DNA of 12,230 nucleotides. Origin: Prevotella sp. (GTDB taxonomy: Bacteria; Bacteroidota; Bacteroidia; Bacteroidales; Bacteroidaceae). How positions within the stretch are numbered: the stretch's first letter is position 1; every line of letters starts with the position of its first letter. The stretch lies in contig JAGAPI010000085.1 in assembly GCA_017623335.1 (NCBI GenBank), forward strand, positions 1 to 12,230, written 5' to 3'. The notes under the pieces were generated by a model, which ran no database searches, was not told the origin of the DNA, and worked only from the letters and a program-made list of their open reading frames with translations. This document shows, in pieces, positions 5,801 through 12,230 of this stretch. Made by a program: the position numbers and the translations under genes.

Positions 5801-6121
5801 CAGAACTATTTCAACAACTATGGTTATGGCAACGGCGGCGAGGCCTATCTGCTTGACCGCTCGTTTGTGAAGCTGCGCAACATCAGCCTCACATGGAACC
5901 TGCCGCAGAAATGGGTTAATGCAATGAGTTTGAGCAATGTTGCCCTGACAGCTTTCTGCAACAACGTGTTCACATGGACTGCAAGCGACAACTATTTCAT
6001 CGATCCTGAGGCTACAACGGTGAGCCAGGGTTCATACGGTGACCTTGCAACACAGTTCGGAGAGATGTACACCAATCCGTCGTGCAGAATTTTCGGCTGT
6101 AACCTGAGTGTGACTTTCTAA
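2891..6121 (+). CDS. SusC/RagA-family TonB-dependent outer-membrane transporter
   Basis: This 1076-residue protein imports oligomers across the outer membrane using TonB-derived energy, closed on top by its SusD partner. Visible parts are a signal peptide (1-21, cleaved after ALA), a carboxypeptidase-regulatory-like Ig domain (about 23-97, from QVSGTVTSSEDG), a TonB box LDEVVVTAMG (101-110), a plug domain (about 115-245) with the SusC signature SMTILKGAAATALYGSRAAN (216-235), then a long beta-barrel ending in the aromatic C-terminus NLSVTF. Length is normal for the family (about 1000-1100). It is the first gene of a four-gene operon; susD follows after 33 bases. Expression may depend on the invertible segment upstream and on the convergent HTCS. 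Cargo cannot be told from sequence; the SusD type and neighbours resemble the B. thetaiotaomicron BT2264 system, suggesting oligopeptides or an unusual oligosaccharide (inference). Confidence 0.97.
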   Translation: MEKRLLTLLVSLFLYIGTALAQTQVSGTVTSSEDGSPIVGASIKIVGTNTGTVTDVNGKYSLTLPAGKSAVRVSYVGMMGKTVTVKGGKTNIILDPDQTNLDEVVVTAMGITRSEKTLGYSATTVKNDEIVGARTTNVADALSGKVAGVQVSTTSSDPGAVSNVVIRGYGSINGSNQPLYVVDGVPLQNNMVSDYDQGNNISAGGISNIAPEDIESMTILKGAAATALYGSRAANGVILITTKTGKRGVARNYTINYSGSVQARMVSMLPDLQNKYGQGWGGRQTFIENGSWGPAMDGSLQVYGPAWNNQQLIHEYSAVKDNIKDFFETGWSQNHNVSLSGVSNDNKMTYYLSYSYTDDNGIMPYDKDVYSRNTLAMRNSYQANEWLKLSSSFNFARSATDAVGQFQGTSVIDGLYESSRDVSLVDKKDLSSAFNTPEAYYTPYGITNPYWAIENNYNHTDAKQINGKIQADITPIKDLTLTYRFGFDYSDYDSKIGVPQIALDDKLITNDYGYGPKNMNQSGYVRNRYRRMHEFNHDFMANYKNKFIDDRLDLSATVGVNMNERAMTSMTGQTTDLTFNTGFWDLSNGSTKTTLSELQSKRRLVGLFGDITIGWDDMLYLGLTARNDWSSTLPLEKNNFFYPGATLSWIFTKVIPENDILSFGKVRFAYGKTGNDAGVYLTGSTYSQTSISGYYGNGIAKFPMNGVNSFLLGNTKGSNSLKPEMTTEFEVGLNLQFFKGRIGIDAAFYNRTTDDQIFTLPVDPATGYYYQVTNFGSVRNRGIELLVTTVPVQTRDFKWELSFNFSKNWNKVLEMPESLEGGRVSIYDFSAGNDAVYMYAEEGKPMGEFYTYLPQYTDDGKMIVDANGQPVIGTQVEDTGKNMNSDWTGGVTTAFTYKNFTLSAALDIRKGGYMFSRTKNLMQFTGNGTITTYNDRRPFIIPNSVVNTGTDANPVYVDNTTPIYLTDNSYQNYFNNYGYGNGGEAYLLDRSFVKLRNISLTWNLPQKWVNAMSLSNVALTAFCNNVFTWTASDNYFIDPEATTVSQGSYGDLATQFGEMYTNPSCRIFGCNLSVTF

Positions 6122-6154
6122 CAACAAAGCGTAATAATAAAAGAGACTAAGAAT

Positions 6155-7672
6155 ATGAGAAAATATATATTGATGACAGTTCTCGCCTGCGGTCTGGGAC
6201 TGACTTCATGCGACAGTTACTTGGACATAAACCAAGACCCCAACTCTCCGGCTGAAGGAAATATCACATCATCGATGATCATGCCCGGAGTGGAGATGGC
6301 GATATCGAGCGCATACGGCAACTACCTTAGGATAACAGGCGGTTTTCATTCAGAGGTGTATGCACATCTTAACGGAACTTCAAACTACTTGGACTATTCG
6401 CAGTTCACACAGTCAGCCACACGCTCAAACCGTATGTACACTCAGCTATATGAGCAGGCATTGGTGAATTTGAATACCGTCTTGGCAAAATCGGAAGCTT
6501 CGGAGGACTGGGGCACATATCTTGCTGCAACCACCCTGCGTGCATTCTGCTATGAGACACTGGTGGACTGCTATGGAGAGACACCTTATACAGAGGCTCT
6601 TGATGCCAACAACCTGTCACCGAAATATGACGACGGCAAGACTGTGTATGAGGCTGTGATTGCAGAGCTTGATGCTGCTTTGGAGAAGGCTGCGCCAAGC
6701 AACGCTGTCTGCACAAACTTCCTGTTTCCCGGTGAGAATGCAGGCAAGTGGATACAGTTTGCCAATGCCCTTAAACTTAAGATGCTCATGCGTATGGCAA
6801 ATGTCGACGCTTCGGTGCTGGCTAAGGTGCAGCCCCTGGTTGAGCAGAACAATTTTCCGACAAATGATATTGCCTTTGCTGACTGCTGGAGTAATGAGGC
6901 AGGGGCTATGAACCCGTTCTATTCAGAGGAATTCTCAAGCTCATGGGGCTCAACACAGACTAATATCTGCGCCAATCTTGCCATCATTGGTACAATGCAG
7001 GTGAAAAACGCTTCGGGTGAGGTGGAATATACTGACCCTCGTATCAGTGCATTCTTCGAGAAAAACTCGGAGGGCAAGTATGTAGGCAGTATCTCCGGCA
7101 CCAACTATCCAAGCACAACAAGCCTCACGGCATGGTGCCGTCCTGTGATGGCATTCAACACTTCTGTGTCGCTGCTCACTGTGGCTGAGGTAAATTTCTT
7201 TATCTCTGAGTATTATGCCCGTTCGGGCAATGAGGCTCAGGCAAGGGCTTACTATAATGCTGCCATTGAGTCCTCGTTCAATTCTGCGGGTGTTGACGGT
7301 GCAGCCGAGCATATTGCACGCTATCCGTTTGATATGACAAACTATAAGAGGAGCATCGGTGTGCAGAAATGGGTTGCACTTTCGGGTGTCAATACCTTTG
7401 AGGCATGGTGTGAGCTGCGCCGCCTTGACTATCCTGCCTTCGACACCACGGTGAAGGGTGAGACATTCTTTACTGAGGGCGATGCCAGCACATTCACCAA
7501 CAACGGCTACAAGGAGGGTACGCTCTATACCCCCATCAAAGTGTTCGGACTTGTGGGAGCCAATAGGGTGCTGGAGCGTTTTCCGTATTCTGAGGTGTCA
7601 TCGGCACGTAACTCCAACACTCCGGCATTTGGCAATAGCGACTATACCAAGCCTGTGTTCTGGGGCGAGTAA
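6155..7672 (+). CDS. SusD-family surface lipoprotein (SusD_2 type)
   Basis: This 505-residue lipoprotein is the lid and ligand-binding partner of the preceding SusC transporter. A lipoprotein signal ends in the lipobox LTSC, making Cys19 the lipidated residue. The mature start CDSYLDINQDPNSP is the hallmark opening of the SusD_2/RagB group. Helical repeat-like segments follow (for example the stretch with ANALKLKMLMRMANVD at about 207-222), and the C-terminal region carries GVQKWVALSGVNTFEAWCEL and PIKVFGLVGANRVLERFPYS, both typical. Length is normal for the family (450-600). The start codon follows susC by 33 bases with no terminator between. Ligand identity is unknown. Confidence 0.95.
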   Translation: MRKYILMTVLACGLGLTSCDSYLDINQDPNSPAEGNITSSMIMPGVEMAISSAYGNYLRITGGFHSEVYAHLNGTSNYLDYSQFTQSATRSNRMYTQLYEQALVNLNTVLAKSEASEDWGTYLAATTLRAFCYETLVDCYGETPYTEALDANNLSPKYDDGKTVYEAVIAELDAALEKAAPSNAVCTNFLFPGENAGKWIQFANALKLKMLMRMANVDASVLAKVQPLVEQNNFPTNDIAFADCWSNEAGAMNPFYSEEFSSSWGSTQTNICANLAIIGTMQVKNASGEVEYTDPRISAFFEKNSEGKYVGSISGTNYPSTTSLTAWCRPVMAFNTSVSLLTVAEVNFFISEYYARSGNEAQARAYYNAAIESSFNSAGVDGAAEHIARYPFDMTNYKRSIGVQKWVALSGVNTFEAWCELRRLDYPAFDTTVKGETFFTEGDASTFTNNGYKEGTLYTPIKVFGLVGANRVLERFPYSEVSSARNSNTPAFGNSDYTKPVFWGE

Positions 7673-7692
7673 TAATACATTGTTTCATCAAA

Positions 7693-8397
7693 ATGAATCG
7701 TAATATGAAGAAAAATATAATTTATCTGATGTTTGTGGCATTGTTTGCCATAACACTCACAAGTTGCGACGACAGTTCTGAGGGCTTGACGCGTATCACA
7801 TATTATCCTGTACTTACACTCAACGGCGATGAAGTGATGCATGCCGACAAAGGCTCTACGTTTACCGATCCCGGCTGCAGTGCAGAGCTCAATGGAGAGG
7901 ATGTGTCAGCAGATGTTAAGGTGTCGGGAACAGTGAATACGGCAAAGTCCGGTGTGTATACTCTTACTTATTCTGTGGCAAATGCCGACGGTTTCAGTGC
8001 CTCGGCACTGAGAACTGTGATTGTCACCGATCCCAACGATGCCCATGAAGGTGTGTTTTATGTGTCTACTGCCGACAGCTATCGTGTGGCTTCTGCCACA
8101 GCACCATATAAGGGAGCGTTCGAGATTGTTATAACCAGCAACGATGACGGCACATATCATGTTGACGACTTGCTGGGTGGCTGGTACAGCCAGGGGGCAG
8201 GCTACGGTACGGCATATGCCATGGACGGTAAAATAGCTATCGGTGATGATGAGAGAATCACACTTGTTGACTGTTTCCTGACAGGATGGGGTGACAGCCT
8301 TGATAGTCTTGACGGAAAGTTTGATGTGGCAACTGGCACATACAATTGGACTGCCGAATATGCTGGAATGACCTTTGTTGTTGTATTGACAAAATAA
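7693..8397 (+). CDS. Surface lipoprotein with Ig-like (DUF5011) and BT_2262-like domains
   Basis: This 234-residue lipoprotein has the lipobox LTSC with Cys25 lipidated. The Asp/Ser-rich residues after it (CDDSSEG) resemble the Bacteroidota signal for export to the cell surface. The N-terminal half (about residues 38-112) looks like a DUF5011 Ig-like domain: STFTDPGCSAELNGEDVS, then GTVNTAKSGVYTLTYSVAN, ending in VIVTDP. The C-terminal half (about 118-234) is beta-rich with YKGAFEIVITSNDDGTYHVD and GTYNWTAEYAGM, resembling the BT_2262-like domain. The second Met (residue 5, base 7705) is the more typical lipoprotein start, MKKNIIYL. It begins 20 bases after susD and is part of the same operon. 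It likely sits on the SusCD complex as an accessory substrate-handling subunit (inference from BT2262). Confidence 0.85.
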   Translation: MNRNMKKNIIYLMFVALFAITLTSCDDSSEGLTRITYYPVLTLNGDEVMHADKGSTFTDPGCSAELNGEDVSADVKVSGTVNTAKSGVYTLTYSVANADGFSASALRTVIVTDPNDAHEGVFYVSTADSYRVASATAPYKGAFEIVITSNDDGTYHVDDLLGGWYSQGAGYGTAYAMDGKIAIGDDERITLVDCFLTGWGDSLDSLDGKFDVATGTYNWTAEYAGMTFVVVLTK

Positions 8398-8412
8398 AAA
8401 AGATTATTTGAT

Positions 8413-8949
8413 ATGAAGAAATATATATATATGTGTGTGGCACTTGCCGGAATGTTGTTTGTGTCATGCGAGAAAGACGAGATAGGCGGCACTGCCACAG
8501 AGGCTTTGGCTGGTGAGTGGTATGTGACCGTGGACGCAGTCGATGCCAACGGTGAGACTGTTTTGGAAGACCCCTTTGGAATTGGACATGTCCTGATGAA
8601 CACCTATAACACAGTTGACAATGTAAGTACAAAGATGTGGGTGGATGACAAGGGCTCATTCTGGAACTTTAAGGTGATCACCGCCTCAGATGTTAACAAC
8701 CTTACATTTACCACAAATGGTGAGGTGGTGAACAGCGCACTCAATGATGACGGTTCTGTGTATGACTGCAAGGTGAATATCTCCGATGGCAAGATGTTGC
8801 CTGGAGCCGCTACTAATCCTCATGGCACAAAGTCTGACAGCATTGTGTTCTACGTGGCATTCGATGATGACACCTATCCCGCTGAGTATGGATATGCCAA
8901 GTACAAGGTGTCGGGTTACCGTTACACCGGTCTGGCTTCTGATGACTGA
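8413..8949 (+). CDS. Small surface lipoprotein, lipid-binding putative hydrolase-like
   Basis: This 178-residue lipoprotein has a signal ending in FVSC, with Cys19 lipidated. It is followed by CEKDE, a strong match to the acidic surface-export signal. The mature part is compact and beta-rich: LAGEWYVTVDAVDANGETV (about 32-50), a central MNTYNTVDNVSTKMWVDDKG, and the end YAKYKVSGYRYTG. This resembles the Lipid_bd / lipid-binding putative hydrolase family, which in B. thetaiotaomicron includes BT2261. No catalytic motif is visible, and the family name is structural rather than demonstrated activity. It is the last gene of the operon, starting 15 bases after its neighbour and ending just before a terminator. 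An (AT)6 tract at 8421-8432 lies in the signal-peptide codons. Confidence 0.75.
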   Translation: MKKYIYMCVALAGMLFVSCEKDEIGGTATEALAGEWYVTVDAVDANGETVLEDPFGIGHVLMNTYNTVDNVSTKMWVDDKGSFWNFKVITASDVNNLTFTTNGEVVNSALNDDGSVYDCKVNISDGKMLPGAATNPHGTKSDSIVFYVAFDDDTYPAEYGYAKYKVSGYRYTGLASDD

Positions 8950-8987
8950 TAATCAAAGCAACTGAACAATCTCTCTTTTATAAGAGT

Positions 8988-9033
8988 TCTCCCCATCCCT
9001 TTTATTGCTGTGAAGCAACGTTGGATGGGGAGA
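8988..9033. terminator. Intrinsic terminator between the transport operon and the HTCS gene
   Basis: TCTCCCCATCC (8988-8998) pairs perfectly with GGATGGGGAGA (9023-9033), followed by TTTTTATTT. The loop contains a second small hairpin, TTGCT-GTGA-AGCAA (9005-9018). The strong GC stem plus T-run marks the end of the four-gene operon. The same stem can also stop the convergent HTCS transcript, which exits at 9057. A minor hairpin, CTCTT-TTAT-AAGAG, lies just upstream at 8973-8986. Confidence 0.9.
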
Positions 9034-9056
9034 TTTTTATTTAACCTGCATATTTT

Positions 9057-12000
9057 TTATTTATCTTTCATGTAGTCTCTTGGCGTTTGTCCATACATTT
9101 TCTTAAACATGGTGGAGAACGATGTAGTGTTGCTGAATCCGCATTTATACACTATTTCCGTGATATTATGGTTGCCCTCTTCCAGCAGCTTTGCTGCCTG
9201 CTGCATACGTATGTTGCGTATAAAGTCGTGCGGAGTCTGATTGGTAAGCTCCTTCATCTTGCGGTGCAGGTGTACGCGGCTCAGTCCCACACTTTGCGCT
9301 ATCATGTCCACGCTCAGGTCGCTGTTGCTTATGTTACTGTTTATCACATCCATTATTTTTACCATCAGTTTCTGGTCGGGCGTTGTTATTTCCAGCTTCT
9401 CCACCTTGTCGCTTTGGCTTTCCTCACCCGAGAATTTCTTCTCCATCACGCGTCGGCTGTTAATCTTGTTTATTATGGTGCGCTTCAGTATGTCCATGTT
9501 GAAAGGCTTGGTGATGTAGGCATCGGCTCCGGTCTCCAGTCCTTCCAGCACATCATTGTCCATAGCCTTTGCCGTGAGCATTATCACTGGAATGTGGTTG
9601 GTGCGTATATTCGACTTTATCTTAGTACACAGCTCGTTGCCGTCCATGCGTGGCATCATTACGTCGGTGACCACCAGTGCCGGCAGTTCTTTCTGAATCA
9701 CGGGCAGTGCCTCGGCACCATCTGCACAAGTCAGCACCCTGAACGTACTGCTGAGAGTTTGTGCAATGTATTGCCTTATCTCGTCGTCATCTTCAGCTAT
9801 CACTATTGTCTGCAGCTTTGGCTTTGCTTGTTTTTTGGGTGCTTTCCCTGTATCTTCCGCATTTATTGTATTATTTGCATCCCCCGTATTTTCTACATTT
9901 TCAGTGTCTTCAGTCTGTTCTGCATTCTCCTCCGGCACCTCAGGTGATGTACCGGTTGCGTTTTCGTCAGTGCTGGTTATATCGTTTCCCGCATGTGCCT
10001 CCGCAGTGCTGCTTTCCTGTTTTTGTACTTTTTCCATTATCTCTTCTTTTGTCAGGTGGGCATAACCCAATGGCAGTTCGATAACGAACTTGCAGCCTCC
10101 AGGCACGTTCTCAGCATGAATGGTACCGTGTTGCAGTTCGGTAAGCGAGCGTGCAAGGTCGAGTCCCACGCCCGTACCGGGCTTGGTGTTGCTGCCCTTT
10201 GCCTGATAGAACCGCATGAAAATCTTTTCCAGCTGGTCTTCCGGTATCTGCTGTCCGTCGTTGCTTACATAAATCCGCATGTTCTTGCTGTCGTGTTCCA
10301 GTCCAATCACCACGTTTTTGCCGTTTGGAGTATATTTCATTGCGTTCGACAGGAGGTTCATCATAACCTTGTCCAGTGCGGTGCGGTCAACCCAAGCCGA
10401 CAGCTTGTCTATTCCGTCGTGCATGAATGAGAGGTTGATGCCCTTGTTGCGTGCCGTGTAGGCAAACAGTGAGCAAATTTCGTTAATGAATCCCACCATG
10501 TCGGTTTCCTGCATCTGCATTTTCATCTGTCCCTTGTCTATTTTCCTCATGTCCATGATCTGGTTCACGATGTGGAGTATTCGCTCGGCATTGCGCTTGA
10601 TGGTGGCGTAGATGGCGTTGCGGTGAGGGTCGGTGTCCTCAGCCATGAGGTCTCCCAATGGCGATGTGATGAGCGTCATAGGTGTGCGTATCTCGTGGCT
10701 CAGGTCAATGAAGAAGCGCAGCTTGGCATCGTTCATCTCCTCGGCATGAATGTGTTTCTGCAGGTCGAGCTTATCCTGCTGCCGTGCCTTCATGTTGCGC
10801 CAGAGCCACCAGCATACATATATTATAATAAGGAGATAAATGGTTTTTGCCCACCATGAGAAGTACCACGGTTGGTGTACCACGATTGTTATCTCCTTCA
10901 CCTTCGACTGTGCGCCGTTTAATGTAGCCTGTATCCTTATATTATAGGTGCCCGGTGTGAGATGTGTGAGTGTCAGGCGGTTTGTTCCTTCCGCCAGTGA
11001 GCTCCACTTGCCCGAATCTATACTATAGCGGATCATCGTGCGCTCCTGATTCTTGAAAGTGAGTGTCGACAGGCGCAGGGTCACCGTGTTGTCCTGATGG
11101 CTCAGGTCGAAGCGGCTGCTTTCCGCCACGATGGTGTCGGTTATCACATAGTTTCCCGACTTCATTCTTGCTCTCACTATGGTGCTTCCTATCTCCAGTG
11201 CCGACAGTACCACGTCGAGTTTCTGCTGTCGGGGTGTGATGTCCTCGGGCGTGAATACGGTTATGCCCTGCATGCCTCCGAACAACAGCCGGTTGTCTGA
11301 CAGGCTCAGCGACACGCCGTCGCTGAACTCATTGCTCTGTAGTCCGTCGTTGGCATAGTAGTTTGTCACAGCTCCTGTGGATGGCTCCAGACAGCACAGT
11401 CCCTTCTTGGTGCTTATCCACAGCTTGCCGGTTTTGTCCTCCTGTATGTCGGCAATCGAGCTTGATGGCAGTCCCTGTGCCGTGGTGTAGCTTGTAATCT
11501 TCCCTTTTCTTTCAATCATGAATAGTGAGTCGTTGCCTCCCACCCACAGTCGTCCTTTCCTGTCCTCTTTTATTCCCGTCACGTTGTTGTTTTCGAGCAT
11601 AAGGTTTGTCCCGAACGTCTTTGTCCAGCTTCCCGACGGGATGTCGAGTGCCGCCAGTCCCATGGATGTGCCGATGTACAGTGTCTTGCCGTTGCGTGAC
11701 AGCCGCATCTGCATGATATAGTCGTTAGGCAGACATTGTTTCGTGCCGCCGCGGCTTTTGTAGCTCACGGTCTTGCCCGTGGCAATGTCATACATCTTCA
11801 GTCCGTCGCCCAGAGTTCCTATCCACAGGTGTCCTTTCTTGTCGGCAATGATTTCAAACACACCGGTAGCCTTGCCGTAACTCCATGGCAGACGGTGATA
11901 TTCGCCAGTTTCGGTGTCCACCCATCCGCAGCCCTTTGTGTAGGAGCCAATCCATAGCCGCTTGTTCTCGTCTTCGGCTATGCACAGCACAGCCGAGGGA

Positions 12001-12230
12001 ATGGAGTTGCTTTTGCCTTGTGGCGCAAAGTGTTTTTCCTGTCTGTATCCGCCGTCAGTGTTTAGGGCATACAGTCCGCCGCCGTCGGTGCCCACCCACA
12101 GTGTGCCGTCGGCTGTTTGGTGTACTGCCATCACACATTCGTCGCCGATGAGGTTTTGCTGTGGCATCTTCTTTCCAATGTAGCCGAACCGTGACTTGTG
12201 GTTCATCTGTACAAACAGTCCTTTCTGAAA
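9057..12230 (-). CDS. Hybrid two-component system regulator (HTCS), N-terminus beyond the window
   Basis: The frame is open to the window edge, so the protein is partial: 1049 residues from the internal Met at 12206, plus 8 more codons upstream. In order (numbered from that Met), it shows Reg_prop sensor-propeller repeats (about 24-320; LWVGTDGGGL, LWIGSYTKG, LWIGTLGDGL, LYIGTSMGL, LWISTKKGL), a Y_Y_Y domain (about 380-447), a membrane helix (about 452-470), a histidine-kinase domain with DLSHEIRTP (His504), N-box NLLSNAMKYTP (617-627) and GTGVGL, then an acidic linker (about 718-798). A receiver follows (acidic E805-D807, phospho-acceptor Asp848, Lys900), then an AraC-type DNA-binding domain (about 955-1049). 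Every key catalytic residue in the visible part is present. HTCS proteins sense periplasmic ligands and activate nearby SusCD operons, so control of the convergent operon is likely. Confidence 0.97.
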   Translation of the reverse strand, partial: FQKGLFVQMNHKSRFGYIGKKMPQQNLIGDECVMAVHQTADGTLWVGTDGGGLYALNTDGGYRQEKHFAPQGKSNSIPSAVLCIAEDENKRLWIGSYTKGCGWVDTETGEYHRLPWSYGKATGVFEIIADKKGHLWIGTLGDGLKMYDIATGKTVSYKSRGGTKQCLPNDYIMQMRLSRNGKTLYIGTSMGLAALDIPSGSWTKTFGTNLMLENNNVTGIKEDRKGRLWVGGNDSLFMIERKGKITSYTTAQGLPSSSIADIQEDKTGKLWISTKKGLCCLEPSTGAVTNYYANDGLQSNEFSDGVSLSLSDNRLLFGGMQGITVFTPEDITPRQQKLDVVLSALEIGSTIVRARMKSGNYVITDTIVAESSRFDLSHQDNTVTLRLSTLTFKNQERTMIRYSIDSGKWSSLAEGTNRLTLTHLTPGTYNIRIQATLNGAQSKVKEITIVVHQPWYFSWWAKTIYLLIIIYVCWWLWRNMKARQQDKLDLQKHIHAEEMNDAKLRFFIDLSHEIRTPMTLITSPLGDLMAEDTDPHRNAIYATIKRNAERILHIVNQIMDMRKIDKGQMKMQMQETDMVGFINEICSLFAYTARNKGINLSFMHDGIDKLSAWVDRTALDKVMMNLLSNAMKYTPNGKNVVIGLEHDSKNMRIYVSNDGQQIPEDQLEKIFMRFYQAKGSNTKPGTGVGLDLARSLTELQHGTIHAENVPGGCKFVIELPLGYAHLTKEEIMEKVQKQESSTAEAHAGNDITSTDENATGTSPEVPEENAEQTEDTENVENTGDANNTINAEDTGKAPKKQAKPKLQTIVIAEDDDEIRQYIAQTLSSTFRVLTCADGAEALPVIQKELPALVVTDVMMPRMDGNELCTKIKSNIRTNHIPVIMLTAKAMDNDVLEGLETGADAYITKPFNMDILKRTIINKINSRRVMEKKFSGEESQSDKVEKLEITTPDQKLMVKIMDVINSNISNSDLSVDMIAQSVGLSRVHLHRKMKELTNQTPHDFIRNIRMQQAAKLLEEGNHNITEIVYKCGFSNTTSFSTMFKKMYGQTPRDYMKDK

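Noticed and set aside
9087..9947. 286-codon plus-strand frame opposite the HTCS receiver and linker
   Set aside because: It is antisense to a well-supported coding region, has a Tyr/His/Cys-rich composition typical of shadow frames, and matches no known family.

Overview
The window looks like chromosome from a member of the Bacteroidales (Bacteroides/Prevotella type). The evidence is a SusC/SusD pair with two surface lipoproteins, a one-polypeptide hybrid two-component sensor (HTCS), absence of strong Shine-Dalgarno sequences, and repeated matches to the Bacteroidota promoter pattern TTTG-N20-TAnnTTTG. The genus cannot be fixed from sequence alone.

Left part (1-2340) is accessory DNA. A toxin-first HigBA-type toxin-antitoxin operon (159-777) starts directly at its promoter, and a perfect palindrome fills the promoter spacer. 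Immediately after the antitoxin stop lies a truncated insertion-sequence end (about 778-1040) carrying the first 26 or so codons of an ISL3-like transposase on the minus strand. Next, on the minus strand, is a complete 401-residue AAA ATPase of the AAA_14/DUF4143 type (1130-2335) with its own canonical promoter and four 17-bp repeats spaced about 32 bp apart upstream of it.

The 550-bp AT-rich gap between the divergent ATPase and susC genes (2336-2890) holds the most interesting structure. An 18-bp inverted repeat (17/18 matching; 2549-2566 and 2756-2773) encloses 189 bp. Inside is a textbook promoter that reads leftward, away from susC, and no canonical promoter faces susC. This is the architecture of a phase-variable invertible promoter, apparently captured in the orientation that leaves susC off.

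Right part (2891-8949) is a four-gene, same-strand operon: SusC-family TonB-dependent transporter, SusD-family lipoprotein, an Ig-like-domain (DUF5011/BT_2262-like) lipoprotein, and a small lipid-binding-hydrolase-like lipoprotein. The gene order resembles the Bacteroides thetaiotaomicron BT2264-BT2261 transporter, which is an outer-membrane import complex lacking its own glycan hydrolases. A strong stem-loop terminator (8988-9033) separates it from a convergent HTCS regulator (9057-window end, N-terminus cut off by the window edge), which is a plausible sensor for the operon's substrate.

The genes suggest one nutrient-import module under two control layers, the HTCS (signal-dependent) and a possible DNA-inversion switch (stochastic). 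It sits beside a toxin-antitoxin/IS/ATPase accessory patch. No recombinase, glycoside hydrolase, tRNA, rRNA or CRISPR array is visible in the window.
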